From the NCBI RefSeq assembly GCF_043099315.1, contig NZ_CP170746.1: 64,000 nucleotides of DNA. The stretch is one strand, 5' to 3'. Below, in pieces: positions 8,896 through 18,510 of the stretch (within the stretch, counting starts at the first letter, position 1; every line of letters starts with the position of its first letter). The notes under the pieces were generated by a model that saw nothing but the letters and a program-made list of their open reading frames with translations, did not search any database and had not been told where the DNA came from. The translations under genes were made by a program, and so were the position numbers. Source of the stretch: Chlorogloeopsis fritschii (GTDB lineage: Bacteria > Cyanobacteriota > Cyanobacteriia > Cyanobacteriales > Nostocaceae).

Positions 8896-9621
8896 TTAAG
8901 GTAAATTTAGAGAAATGCCTTCTTTTGATGGTTCTTCTAAATTAGCAAGATCTTGTAGCAAACTTGCTGCAACTTTACCTAATTCTCTTTGATTGCTGAC
9001 AGCTAGAGCTTCAGATAGAGCATCGTACCATATACCTGCTTCAGCATACAGAGTAGCTCTTTGCAAACTGTTTTGGCTGCGAGCTAGTAGATTTTTCAAA
9101 TCTGGTGGTATTGGTACAATATCAAGTTCTGTTCTAGCAACTAAATTGTGTGATGGGCGGTTGCGGTTACACAAAACTTCTACTTGCCATAAATATCTTT
9201 GACCAACAGTTAAACCTGGTACGGTTTGTGGTAAAGATAATTTCATGATGCCAGGGGAACTCTGCATTTCCAACTTATAAGCTAAATTCAACTGCTCGTT
9301 GGTATCAATTTTATAAAGAGTAAATTCTATCGGCGTTTTTTCCCGGCTGGCTACCAACCAAGCAAAGGTTGGATGAGATGAAGTAGTTTGCCCAACATGG
9401 GTGATGGGAGCAAGTAATCTTAAAGAGGGAGCACCAGAAGCCTTGCATCTCCCCCTAGTTCCTGATGAATCTGTATAACCACTAGGCGATTTTTGATCGC
9501 GCGGTGGTTGATAGGCAGCTAGCACCGCCTGAGTTAACGAAAGCGTTATCGTCAAAGCACTAATTACTAAAATCCTGAGATTAAAAGATTTGTGCAAGAG
9601 CCACTTTCTGCGAATCATCAT
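8896..9621 (-). CDS. DUF928 domain-containing exported protein
   Basis: The frame begins at a GTG (9642), but ATG at 9621 follows GAGGGGAAAG and is the better start, giving 241 residues. It has a basic N-terminus and a signal peptide ending near QAVLAAY. The mature part matches DUF928: a Gly/Arg-rich RGRCKASG start, LRLLAPITHVGQTTSSHPTF, a beta-rich middle (FTLYKIDTNEQ; YLWQVEVLC) and a helical tail (RATLYAEAGIWYDALSEAL). DUF928 proteins are frequent neighbours of cyanobacterial CHAT/TPR genes; their role is unknown. The two genes converge with a 56-bp gap. Likely periplasmic partner of the CHAT protein (inference). Confidence 0.85.
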   Translation of the reverse strand: MMIRRKWLLHKSFNLRILVISALTITLSLTQAVLAAYQPPRDQKSPSGYTDSSGTRGRCKASGAPSLRLLAPITHVGQTTSSHPTFAWLVASREKTPIEFTLYKIDTNEQLNLAYKLEMQSSPGIMKLSLPQTVPGLTVGQRYLWQVEVLCNRNRPSHNLVARTELDIVPIPPDLKNLLARSQNSLQRATLYAEAGIWYDALSEALAVSNQRELGKVAASLLQDLANLEEPSKEGISLNLP

Positions 9622-10343
9622 CTTTCCCCTCTGGCATTGCACTAGAAAGTTATCAATAAAAGGTTATAAATTTACCCTCTTTGATTACTCTAGTCAAACC
9701 AAAAATTTGGTTCTTCTACTGCAAGTCTGATGTAATTTACGTTTTGGATGTGTACAGGCAAGAATTATTATTCTTTAATTCCTTAGATTTGAAATGATTA
9801 ATAAAATTCTCGCCTCTGGTAACAAGCACACACAGCGCTCTGGCAAAAGTAATTATAGAGGGTTAAAGGACTATTTACCATAATTATATTACTAGAAATA
9901 ACTCAACTCATTTCTGATTCTAGCGGTTTCTTTTGCAGAAAAATACATTAATTTTTATGGATATTATTTGTATATATATAAATAGTATAACCTATCTTTT
10001 TTATTCTGACAGTGTAACTACTCTAAGTTTTTTAGTTATTAGGATACAAATTTAACATACATCTGAAGAAATCTTGTGTTTAGTTTCCTAAATTTTATGT
10101 TTGCAAATGCTTATACAGTAAGACTTTAGGCTTTTTAACACCTGATTTTAATTAGAAATTAAATTACTTCAAATATTAAATCCGAAGTATAAATTATTGA
10201 GTATTATTTTTTCATTATCATTGCTGTAACTACATCATATCTTTAAATTTACTATTAATATTTCATGAAATTTTGTTGATATAAAAAACCTTAATTAATT
10301 CTTAATTAAAAATTAAGTAAATATTAAATAATTAATTTAATAA
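9622..10343. other. AT-rich intergenic region, nothing recognised
   Basis: About 700 bp with no credible frame. Very AT-rich near 10240-10340, with TTAATTAATTCTTAATT-type near-palindromes just after the stop of the CHASE2 kinase gene; these might help end transcription but lack a GC stem. Confidence 0.5.
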
Positions 10344-12233
10344 CTAAAAACGTATACCAAAAAATAACCTAGTCGCTGGCCAAGATAATTCACAAAGAGT
10401 TCCTCTCGGAGAAAGGGGCGATCGCGTAAATTTTCCTTTCAATTGTCGAGCTAAGTTTCTAAATTGCTGCGTTCCTCGACCTTCTCTATACGAAATTATT
10501 CCCAAGCCATCATCGACAATTTTTAGGGTGTACCAACCTTCGTTTTTAGTGTAACTAACTTCTAGGCGAGTTACACCTATGGCGTGTTTACCAACATTAC
10601 ATAAAGCTTCCTCTAAAAACCGACAAAGTCCACGCTTTTGTTCTATATTCAAGTAGCGTTCATCTATAGGGTCGAATGTTACTATTTTGACTTTTAAAGT
10701 ACTAAAGCATGGAAATTCTCGCTCTAGTGTGTGGTTATAAACTTGGTAAAGAACTGCATGAATAGGATCTTGCAAACTTAGCGATAAACCATTTCCTAAA
10801 TAAAGGCTTCTATCTTGAGATAGAGGTTCTCGTTGTAAAAATTCATATATTCCTCGCAGTTCATGGTTTAGTTTCTCCAAGTCTTTTTCTAGTACTACAA
10901 TCACTTCATCACTTGAATCTTTTTCTCGCACGCGTTTTAATGCTTTAGCAAGGGTTTGGAGAGGGCCATTGTGAATGGTTTCAAATGTACGCTCGATTAA
11001 AGCTTGACGAGCTTCAATTCTAGAACGCAATGCTTGGTCATATTGATACAAAGCGGTCATTCCAATCCCATTTAAACTCAAAACAAGTATTGCTGGTATT
11101 AATGGAACCCACCAACCCCAGTACAACAGAAGTAAGTAACTAATAACAATTAAACCACTGCTGGCAATACCAACAGCCAAAAGATTTATGTATGGAGACT
11201 TGGTGAGTTTGGCTAAAGCAATCCCCAATATACCCCAGCCTAATATCCATATATAATCCCAACCATCTGCCCAAGAGTAGAAAAGTGGTCTAGAGTTAAG
11301 CACTGCACTGATAATTTGGGAAATGGCGTGTGCTTGAACTTCCACTCCAAAAATGCGTCCGCTCGCAGGTTTAGCTGATACTACCGCAGAAGTAGTGATG
11401 AAGTCTTTAACACTAGAGGCAGTAATTCCAATAATGACAATGCGATCGCGTATCCACTCCGGTTTAAAATTTCCCGTTTGAATATCATCTAAAGATAAAA
11501 TCCGAAATCGCTCTGCACCACTGCGGAAATTGAGCAATACCTGCACTCCACCAGCATCAGTTCTGACATATCCCCCAGAATTGGGAAAAAACCTGGGTAG
11601 CTCGGTGTTGCCGAACCTAATCGCAGCAGGATCGCGAATACCGTTTTCTAAGCTCAAACCTTCGCGAGCTAAGTAAGCTTGTGCCAAACAAAGAGATAGA
11701 GAAAATTTATAACCTTGAGATGTAGGTGTTGATAGTAGACTGCGCCGCAACTTACCATCAGCATCGGTAATTTGATCTGTAAAACAAACTTGCTTTGGAG
11801 GTAGTGTTGGTGGAGGAGCAATTTGCTCAGGTAATACTTTTTCTATCGCAATTAAATTTTTGATTTCACCAAATGCAGCAACAAGCTCAGTATGCCCAGG
11901 TTCTACAGGTAAATCCCTGACAATATCTAGACCGATGACTCTAGGAGCCAAAGAATGCAATTTATAAAGTAGTGCTGCAATTTCTCGATCTGGTATTGGG
12001 TATTGTCTGAGATTGCGAATATCTTTTTCATTAATTCCAACAATGACAATGCGTTCATCAATAGGTTCAGCAGGGCGCAGACGGAGGAAATTATCAAAGG
12101 CTAGCCACTCTAAAGATTGCATGGAACCAGTTAAACGGGCAAGTATCACCAGACCAATCACCGCCATTCCTGGTAATACACCCACCCGCCAAATAGCAAA
12201 TTCTTCTTTGACTCTTCTCCACAATCGCGCCAT
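10344..12233 (-). CDS. CHASE2-domain sensor histidine kinase (NarL-type)
   Basis: A 629-residue protein. An N-terminal membrane segment (about 18-35) is followed by an extracytoplasmic CHASE2 domain (about 40-330: IVIVGINEKDIRNL, VIGLDIVRD, RIVIIGITASSVKD) and three transmembrane helices (about 320-395). Next comes a HisKA_3-type dimerisation helix with the phosphoacceptor in ETIHNGPLQTL, then a HATPase domain with N-box EEALCNVGKHA and G1 box IVDDGLGI. CHASE2 senses unknown extracellular cues. It lies 180 bp downstream of a NarL/LuxR-type response regulator on the same strand, its probable partner, and next to the peptide exporter genes. Confidence 0.9.
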   Translation of the reverse strand: MARLWRRVKEEFAIWRVGVLPGMAVIGLVILARLTGSMQSLEWLAFDNFLRLRPAEPIDERIVIVGINEKDIRNLRQYPIPDREIAALLYKLHSLAPRVIGLDIVRDLPVEPGHTELVAAFGEIKNLIAIEKVLPEQIAPPPTLPPKQVCFTDQITDADGKLRRSLLSTPTSQGYKFSLSLCLAQAYLAREGLSLENGIRDPAAIRFGNTELPRFFPNSGGYVRTDAGGVQVLLNFRSGAERFRILSLDDIQTGNFKPEWIRDRIVIIGITASSVKDFITTSAVVSAKPASGRIFGVEVQAHAISQIISAVLNSRPLFYSWADGWDYIWILGWGILGIALAKLTKSPYINLLAVGIASSGLIVISYLLLLYWGWWVPLIPAILVLSLNGIGMTALYQYDQALRSRIEARQALIERTFETIHNGPLQTLAKALKRVREKDSSDEVIVVLEKDLEKLNHELRGIYEFLQREPLSQDRSLYLGNGLSLSLQDPIHAVLYQVYNHTLEREFPCFSTLKVKIVTFDPIDERYLNIEQKRGLCRFLEEALCNVGKHAIGVTRLEVSYTKNEGWYTLKIVDDGLGIISYREGRGTQQFRNLARQLKGKFTRSPLSPRGTLCELSWPATRLFFGIRF

Positions 12234-12261
12234 AACTTTTTTCTTTTGTCATCTGTCAAAA

Positions 12262-12413
12262 GTCAGTTGTTAGTAGTTAGTGGTTAGTAGGGTAGGGGCG
12301 GGTTTTGCTAATCATCTTTGGGTTAAAACTGATAATGTATCTTCTAAACTCGCCCGTACAGTAGTTAATGGTTAATGACTAATAATCAATGACTAATGAC
12401 TCATGACCAATGA
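12262..12413. repeat. Heptamer repeats flanking a 66-bp hairpin repeat
   Basis: Degenerate TAGTTAG and TGACTAA heptamers occur on both sides of the hairpin repeat (12293-12358) and run up to the stop codon of the response regulator gene. This is the short tandemly repeated repetitive (STRR) style of heterocystous cyanobacteria. Confidence 0.7.
12293..12358 (-). repeat. 66-bp imperfect hairpin repeat, copy 2
   Basis: Reverse complement of the repeat at 2582-2647, with a few substitutions in the middle. Begins GTAGGGGCGGGTTTTGC and ends AAACTCGCCCGTA on the plus strand. It lies between two genes that should be cotranscribed, so it would be present in their mRNA. Confidence 0.75.
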
Positions 12414-13091
12414 CTAATCTATCAATCCTTCTTCTCTAGCTCGCATTTCCGTTTGAATGCGCATATTTTTTCCCTCTTCAGGATAAACGTCCAAAGCGTC
12501 TTGCAATTTGCTCCAGTAATGACGCACCATTCGTTCGCCAACACACATTCGCTCTGCAATTGCCTTGTCTGTTAATCCTTCCTCAAATGCGAGAGTTAGC
12601 ACCCTCAGCCATTCTGGTTTCACCTCTAAGCCAGAATGAATTCCCTTGATATCTTTTGTATGAGTTAATCCCTGTAGTGCCCAATCTACTCTAGTTAGCA
12701 TCTCTTGGCTAGCAAGACTTTTATCTGCGACTGTAAAACCTCCTTTATGGACATCAATGTCAGGTCGAATCCTGACTAAGGTTCTCACATGAGCACTTTG
12801 GACTACAATATTCAGGCTAGAATAATGTAGCATCAAAGTCCTGAGTAATTTGACACCTGTCTCCGGTCGTGCCGTTTTTCCAGAGCTTTCTGGAAGAGAA
12901 AGATCCATAACTACAAGATCTGGCTGTATGCTTGATACCTGAGAGAGGGCTTGTTGGGCAGTTAAAGCTGTGATAAACTCAGCGTCTGGATATTTGTTCC
13001 TTAAAACATCAATAGTTCCGCCCAAAACTGATTCGTGATCGTCAATCACGAGAATTTTCAGCAAAGCTGTTCTGGATAAAACTTGTCTCAT
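12414..13091 (-). CDS. NarL/LuxR-type response regulator
   Basis: The frame opens at GTG 13100; the ATG at 13091 after a G-rich stretch gives 225 residues. The receiver domain (about 10-140) has ILVIDDHES with the acidic pair, phosphoacceptor Asp in LVVMDLSLPES, and VVQSAHV in the switch strand. The usual Lys position is replaced by a VHKGGF segment that still carries Lys. The C-terminal LuxR helix-turn-helix (about 165-215) reads LTLAFEEGLTDKAIAERMCV followed by GERMVRHYWSKL. It sits between the CHASE2 kinase and a kinase-like membrane protein, so it probably controls the adjacent peptide export genes (inference from position). Confidence 0.88.
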   Translation of the reverse strand: MRQVLSRTALLKILVIDDHESVLGGTIDVLRNKYPDAEFITALTAQQALSQVSSIQPDLVVMDLSLPESSGKTARPETGVKLLRTLMLHYSSLNIVVQSAHVRTLVRIRPDIDVHKGGFTVADKSLASQEMLTRVDWALQGLTHTKDIKGIHSGLEVKPEWLRVLTLAFEEGLTDKAIAERMCVGERMVRHYWSKLQDALDVYPEEGKNMRIQTEMRAREEGLID

Positions 13092-13248
13092 AGTTAACAC
13101 CCCCCACTATGAGTAGATTATTATATGTTATGTGTTGTGTTTCTTAAATTTACACCAATAAAATCACTTATGTTTAAAGTAGTAAATTTAAATTTATATA
13201 TGTAAAAAGTATAGTTATAAATAATCGACACAGCAAAATAATTGCCAA

Positions 13249-13956
13249 TTACCAAGAAAAGTTGCAATTTAAGCTCAGATTTTTACTGTGACAAACGCAT
13301 TTGCCTGATGTTAAAAATTTAAAACTTTGGCAGAGATAATCTAACTCTGGCAAGTGTGTATAAAATGCAAGAGTAGCTAGATCGGGATAAGTAATTTTTA
13401 CTAATAAATTTCCTAAGTTTGCTTTTTGTTCCAACCTGATATAAATAGAGGTTTGGGTTAAAGCTTCCGAAAGAGTAATCTTTAATAACTCTTCCAAAGC
13501 TCTTAAAATTACCAAGCTCCGTTCTGCTGGCTCATGCCGCCAAGCACTAGGTAATTCAATCTGAAAATATATATGGGAATGGGATACAAGCCAAGGTTCT
13601 AATAGAGATTGAATAGCAAAAGGTAGGCTATCTTGGAGATAGACCGGAAATAAGCGATCGCTTAGTTGTGCTAAGGATTGATGAAAATTATCAATTTTTT
13701 TTAAAAATTCCTGAGTTTTGTTTGTTGATAATTCTCTAGACTCTACTGGTAAGAGTTCTAAATTACGGCGGATTGTAAAAGATTCTTGTAACAAATCGTC
13801 CCGAATTTTTTCTGCTTCTAGGAAGAGTTTTAGAGATTGTCGGCAAGACCACCACTGTAATGCTTGTTGAACCTTATAATAGGATTTAACAAACAAAATC
13901 AGTGTAACAATGTAGACAATTAAGATTATAATCTGTATAGCTAGTTGGTAGTTCAC
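13249..13956 (-). CDS. Membrane protein with degenerate histidine-kinase-like domain
   Basis: A 235-residue protein from a GTG. One N-terminal transmembrane helix (about 5-25) leads into a helical region (EKIRDDLLQESFTIRRNLEL) in the place where NarL-type kinases carry their H-box, but no His is present. The later LVILRALEELLKITLSEAL resembles an N-box without the Asn, and no G1 box is seen. It therefore looks like a catalytically dead or much diverged sensor subunit. It lies between the HlyD gene and the response regulator on the same strand, so it may tune the CHASE2 kinase/regulator pair (inference). Not a recognised named family. Confidence 0.55.
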   Translation of the reverse strand: MNYQLAIQIIILIVYIVTLILFVKSYYKVQQALQWWSCRQSLKLFLEAEKIRDDLLQESFTIRRNLELLPVESRELSTNKTQEFLKKIDNFHQSLAQLSDRLFPVYLQDSLPFAIQSLLEPWLVSHSHIYFQIELPSAWRHEPAERSLVILRALEELLKITLSEALTQTSIYIRLEQKANLGNLLVKITYPDLATLAFYTHLPELDYLCQSFKFLTSGKCVCHSKNLSLNCNFSW

Positions 13957-14196
13957 AGTCCATTGCGATTTGATTTATTTTCCTACTGTAAGAGGTCAAC
14001 ACTAAGTAGAATATGGCATATTTCTGCCAAATAAATCGTTGAAAGCAGACAAGATGATTGTCAGAATAAGATATTTGGATTACAGAAAACTGCATAGTTA
14101 ATAACTAAATTAGTTTTTGGCTGAATAATTTAGTAAACAGTGCACAAAGTTGATAGCAACAGATGAGGAATAGATTATCCCAAATAAATAACCTAG

Positions 14197-15609
14197 TTAT
14201 AAATCTGTAATCAGCCTTGCCTTTCTTAGTATAAATTGCAGTGCCGTTTCTTCTTTAGAAATAATGTCGGCAGTGGCGTTCATACCTACTTGGAGATTGC
14301 AAGTTTTATTATAATCTCCAAAACTTAATTTTTCAGGTTGAATGCTGGCTTCAAAATAGCTAGCACCAGGAGTAGCAGCTGTTGGTGCAATTGCACCTGT
14401 ATTTTGAACGTTAGGTGCGATCGCATCTGGGGAGACATTAGTGACAGTACCTTTAAGAGTACCGTAATCGGGGTAGGGGCAGGCATCAACCCGCAGTTGT
14501 ACTTTTTGTCCGATTTCGACTTTTTTGATTTCGGCGGCAGGAACATTTGCCTTTACAACCAAGGGTGCATAATCGGGAACTATTTCTGCAATTGGTTCTG
14601 AGGGGCGCACCACTTGCCCGGCGTTTCGTAAATTGAGCTTGAGAATAATGCCATCACTAGTAGCACGAATGACGCTACTTTGCCTTTGAAAAATATTTCT
14701 TTGAATTTCTTTTTGATATTGTCTAATTTGATTGCGCATTTCAATTTTGCGCTGAATTAAGGAATTTTTCTCTCTAATAAAAGCAGCGATACTTGATTCA
14801 CCTTTAGCACTTTCTTGGGCGATTCTTTCTTGGGCGATCGCCACTGTTGCCGTACTGGGATTAAGAGCCGCTTTAGCAGTTTCGACATTAGCACGAGCAA
14901 TATCAATAGCCTTTTGTTCAGCTGCAACTTGTAATTCTGCTTGCCTTACGGCTAATTTTCTCTGCTCGTATTCACGCTTGCCAATCGCCCCAAGTTGTGC
15001 CAACTCCTGGTAGCGATCGCGATCTTGGATGGCAAAATCTAAATCTGCTCTGGCTTTTTGTAAGCCTGCCTCTGCTTTTTGTAAGTTTGCCTGTGCGATC
15101 GCCAAATCGTTGAGAGTTTTTACTTGCCGATCTTGATAATCTCTTTGATTGCGTTCCAAATCAGCTTCGGCGGAAATAATCGTTCGTTCTGTAAGCTTTT
15201 TATCAGCATTAATTTGATTATCTAGTGCTGCGATTTGAGCTTCAATTTGATCTAGTTGTAACTTGCTCTCTTGAATGCTGCTTTGTAATTGACTATTTTT
15301 AATATCTACTTCTGTATCATCAAGGCGAGCAATAATATCTCCCTTTTTAACTATCTGATTTTCTTTGACGTATATTCCTTTAACAGTACCTTCTATTTCT
15401 GGTTGTACTATACGAATATCACCAGCAGGACGTACAGTCGCAGAAGTTTTGACCGTAACATTATATTTAATATATGAAGCCAGTGCGATCACTGCCACGC
15501 AATTACCAACAAGAAATATCCCCGCTAGAGAAGTCCAACGACTTACAGGAGGCAAAAATTCCTCAGTGCTAACCGATGGGAGTAATTTGTGATTGTGAGT
15601 GAAGAGCAT
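14197..15609 (-). CDS. HlyD-family membrane fusion protein (peptide exporter adaptor)
   Basis: A 470-residue adaptor. One transmembrane helix near residues 28-48 is followed by a lipoyl/barrel-sandwich half (VRPAGDIRIVQPEIEGTVKG). A long alpha-helical hairpin rich in Gln, Glu and Ala runs through about 110-310. The second lipoyl half (ATSDGIILKLNLRNAGQVV) and a beta-barrel region (VGQKVQLRVDACPYPDYGT) complete it. It links an inner-membrane ABC exporter to an outer-membrane channel. The peptidase-ABC transporter lies 60 bp upstream on the same strand, so they form an export pair. No TolC-type gene is in the window. Confidence 0.92.
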   Translation of the reverse strand: MLFTHNHKLLPSVSTEEFLPPVSRWTSLAGIFLVGNCVAVIALASYIKYNVTVKTSATVRPAGDIRIVQPEIEGTVKGIYVKENQIVKKGDIIARLDDTEVDIKNSQLQSSIQESKLQLDQIEAQIAALDNQINADKKLTERTIISAEADLERNQRDYQDRQVKTLNDLAIAQANLQKAEAGLQKARADLDFAIQDRDRYQELAQLGAIGKREYEQRKLAVRQAELQVAAEQKAIDIARANVETAKAALNPSTATVAIAQERIAQESAKGESSIAAFIREKNSLIQRKIEMRNQIRQYQKEIQRNIFQRQSSVIRATSDGIILKLNLRNAGQVVRPSEPIAEIVPDYAPLVVKANVPAAEIKKVEIGQKVQLRVDACPYPDYGTLKGTVTNVSPDAIAPNVQNTGAIAPTAATPGASYFEASIQPEKLSFGDYNKTCNLQVGMNATADIISKEETALQFILRKARLITDL

Positions 15610-15669
15610 ATGATTCGTTTAGTTATTATTTGCTAGTTGTTAAGTTGGTTATTAGTAGTTCTACTAATT

Positions 15670-17820
15670 TTAAGGAATTAAAAAATCTAAATGTGCACCA
15701 TTTATGGAGCGTAATTCCTCTAAAGAACCTTGAAGTTTTAACTTACCCTGCTCTAAAAACACGATCCAATCAGCACGATTAATTACTCTAGGGCGGTGAC
15801 TAATTAAAATCGTCGTTTTGCCACGACGATGTTCTATTAATCTATCTAAAACTTGCGCTTCACTTACTGGATCGAGTCCAGCAGTAGATTCATCTAAAAT
15901 CAGGACTGGTGGATCGGTAACAATAGCTCTTGCTATTGCCAATCGTTGACGTTGTCCTCCAGAAATATTAGCCCCAAATTCACCTAAAATCGTTTGATAT
16001 TTATCAGGAAGCTTACTAATAAATTCATCAGCTTCGGCAATTTGACAAGCTTTGACAATGTCTTCAAATAATACGTGAGGTGTTCCTAAGCGAAAATTTT
16101 CAACAATTGAACGGCTCCAAAAGTGGGCTTCTTGGGGAACAAGAACTATCTGTTGCCGCAGACAATCAAGAGCAAGGTCATCTAAATTATATAGTCCAAT
16201 ACGGATATTACCTGATTGCAGTTGGTATAAGCCAGCAATTAATTTAGCAAGGCTGCTTTTCCCACAACCAGATTTACCAATCAAGGCGATAACTTTACCA
16301 CCGGGCAGTGTTAACGAAAAGTCTTGAAGTAAGTCAAGTCTACCAGCATAGTGAAAATTCACATTGGTACAAATAATGTCTGCATCTCCAGGAATCTTGG
16401 CAAATTGCTTTTTACCATCTTCATCATCTTCTGGAGTGGCATCTATCACTTCTGTTAGACGTTGAACAGCAGTTTTGGCATGAGTATATTCATCCACAAA
16501 ACTAATCACGCTACTAATTAAAGCCAGGAAATTGGCATTCATTGCATTAAATGCCAATAATTGCCCAATACTGAGATTTTCTTGTGGCTGAATCACCAGA
16601 TTGCCGCCAAACCACAGTAAAATCACACCACCAATTGCTGCTACAAAACCAGAGAAAGTACCATTAACAATAGCGATTTGCATGGTATTCAAAGTCAGTG
16701 TAGCAAGACGACCAAATCGGCTTTGAAATTCGTCCCAAAACTGTGGTGCTGCTGTTGTGGTTTTAAGTGTAATTGCTCCTTTAAATGTTTCTACTAAAAC
16801 ACCTTGAGCTTCAGCTTCTTGAACTAAAAGCTCGCGAGTTTTTATGCGTAAAGTTGGTAAAAATAAAATTGTAGATATAGTCATTGCCAGAGCTATAACT
16901 ATAGCTACAGCAGTTAGCTTCCAGCTATAAAAGAGCATGAAGCCAAAAGAGACTACCGCAATAAAAAATTGACTGGGTAAACCAATAATAACTTGAGAAA
17001 CTAATTGATTAATTTGATTAATATCTCGCAAGCGGCTAACAATTTCTCCACTGCGACGGGCTTCATAATAAGAAAGAGGTAACCGCAGTATTTGTCGCCC
17101 AAACTCTAACACCAAACCTAATTGCAGGCGTTGAGCAAAGTGAGCAATTAAGTTAGACTGCACAAAGGAAAGACTTTTGGAAATAAAATGCATCACTACT
17201 ACAGCTATTGCTACAGTAGTCAGCAGTCTTGTATCTCCTCGAACTAATACATCATCAGTCAGAATTTGCAGCAAAAAAGGGGATGCTAAGGACAGTACCC
17301 CCAAAAGCAAATTTAATGGTAAAGCTTGCGCCAGTATGCCGCGAAAATTCCAAACTCGTTTGAAGAAACGCCAGAAACCGCCGAGTTCATCATCTTTTTG
17401 AGCCGAAAAACGAATTGGATCTGGCTGCAATAACAGCATCAACCAATCTGTCCAATTATCTGCTACTTCTTTTTTAGACAGATATCGAATGCCTACTGCT
17501 GGATCGGCAATTACACATTTGTTGCCTTTCTTACCATATAAGACAACCCAATGATTGCCCTGCCAGTGAATAATTGCTGGCAGAGGCGCTTCCTTAATCC
17601 GGTTCAAAATATCTGGTGAAGTTTTAACTGGGCGGGCATTAAACCCAAGTGTTTCTGCACCCCGCTTCAGCCCTAGTAAAGTAGTTCCGAACTGCCCAGT
17701 ACCTACTGCTTCACGAATATGACTTAAGGTGAAGTTACGCCCATAATGTTTGGCGACGGAAGCAATACAAGCAGCCCCGCAATCTTCTTCACTATGCTGT
17801 TTAACAATTTTATATTTCAT
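15670..17820 (-). CDS. Peptidase C39-containing ABC transporter (bacteriocin/RiPP exporter)
   Basis: The frame opens at TTG 17835, but the ATG at 17820 behind GGGTGGG gives MKYKIVKQH, the normal start for this family (716 residues). The N-terminal C39 peptidase has catalytic Cys14 (EEDCGAAC), His in NHWVVLYG and Asp in VIADPAVG. Six transmembrane helices lie at about 160-440. The nucleotide-binding domain has Walker A LIGKSGCGKSSL, signature NISGGQRQRLAIARA and Walker B PPVLILDEST. It cleaves double-glycine leaders and exports the mature peptide. Two genes with such leaders lie directly upstream on the same strand, making the substrates fairly clear. Confidence 0.95.
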   Translation of the reverse strand: MKYKIVKQHSEEDCGAACIASVAKHYGRNFTLSHIREAVGTGQFGTTLLGLKRGAETLGFNARPVKTSPDILNRIKEAPLPAIIHWQGNHWVVLYGKKGNKCVIADPAVGIRYLSKKEVADNWTDWLMLLLQPDPIRFSAQKDDELGGFWRFFKRVWNFRGILAQALPLNLLLGVLSLASPFLLQILTDDVLVRGDTRLLTTVAIAVVVMHFISKSLSFVQSNLIAHFAQRLQLGLVLEFGRQILRLPLSYYEARRSGEIVSRLRDINQINQLVSQVIIGLPSQFFIAVVSFGFMLFYSWKLTAVAIVIALAMTISTILFLPTLRIKTRELLVQEAEAQGVLVETFKGAITLKTTTAAPQFWDEFQSRFGRLATLTLNTMQIAIVNGTFSGFVAAIGGVILLWFGGNLVIQPQENLSIGQLLAFNAMNANFLALISSVISFVDEYTHAKTAVQRLTEVIDATPEDDEDGKKQFAKIPGDADIICTNVNFHYAGRLDLLQDFSLTLPGGKVIALIGKSGCGKSSLAKLIAGLYQLQSGNIRIGLYNLDDLALDCLRQQIVLVPQEAHFWSRSIVENFRLGTPHVLFEDIVKACQIAEADEFISKLPDKYQTILGEFGANISGGQRQRLAIARAIVTDPPVLILDESTAGLDPVSEAQVLDRLIEHRRGKTTILISHRPRVINRADWIVFLEQGKLKLQGSLEELRSINGAHLDFLIP

Positions 17821-17905
17821 TGGTAACCCACCCAAAAGATTGAAAACTAAAACCTAGATAGAGTTATCAATCTATTTACCTGTTGCTAAAATTTTTGGAT
17901 GTCTT

Positions 17906-18223
17906 TTACATAAACATATAGACAAGCAAGCGGTAAATTAAATTTAATGGGCTTAAACCATATTTACGCACCCTGCTTATAGTACCTTCTCCTAAGAGAG
18001 AATCTAAATTAAATCCAAATGTGACTTGCGAAAGATTATATGCAGCACTTTGTTTGTAAGAATAGTTCACAGAACCATTAGATAAAGTACTTTCATCACT
18101 TGCCGAAGAATTTATATCTGTCCTTTGAATGAAAAAACTATATCCTCCAGTAGCCTTTTCTTGGTCATACTCTGATAAATCTGTAAATAAATCAGAGTTT
18201 TGTAACACGTTATGCTCAATCAC
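17906..18223 (-). CDS. Double-glycine leader peptide, probable exporter substrate (105 aa)
   Basis: Starts with GTG after GAGGT at good spacing. The leader (LFTDLSEYDQEKATGG) has the hydrophobic/acidic pattern and the Gly-Gly cleavage site recognised by C39 peptidases. Predicted cleavage follows residue 27, leaving about 78 residues beginning YSFFIQRTD. The core is rich in Ser, Asn and Tyr, has no Cys, and ends in a hydrophobic basic tail (LSPLNLIYRLLVYMFM). It lies 85 bp before the exporter gene. No known bacteriocin family is recognised in the core, and no modification enzyme is seen nearby, so an unmodified secreted peptide is likely (inference). Confidence 0.7.
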   Translation of the reverse strand: MIEHNVLQNSDLFTDLSEYDQEKATGGYSFFIQRTDINSSASDESTLSNGSVNYSYKQSAAYNLSQVTFGFNLDSLLGEGTISRVRKYGLSPLNLIYRLLVYMFM

Positions 18224-18409
18224 AACATTACCTCTTTTTTTAGTAATTTTCTTGCATGGATTTCTCTATCCATAAGCAGCAAGCTACCAGCCGAAAAGGG
18301 TTAGATATTCGATGACATTCATCGCATCTATAAGAGTTACCCTATAATTAGCTGATAGCTGACTGAATTATACAAAAAAACCATACAAAAAAGAAGCAAA
18401 ATTAAAGAA

Positions 18410-18508
18410 GGATTCCAGAACCACACTTTAATAATTTTGATGAATTATACATCAAAATGCTCAATTACTTTATACGTGAAGAAATAAAGCTTCATAGTTC
18501 TGGAATCC
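18410..18508. repeat. Nested inverted repeats between the two precursor genes
   Basis: Outer arms GGATTCCAGAAC (18410-18421) and GTTCTGGAATCC (18497-18508) are perfectly complementary. Inside, ATTTTGATG (18434-18442) pairs with CATCAAAAT (18450-18458). In the minus-strand mRNA this would fold between the upstream CTB-type precursor and the downstream 105-aa precursor. Confidence 0.75.
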
Positions 18509-18510
18509 AA

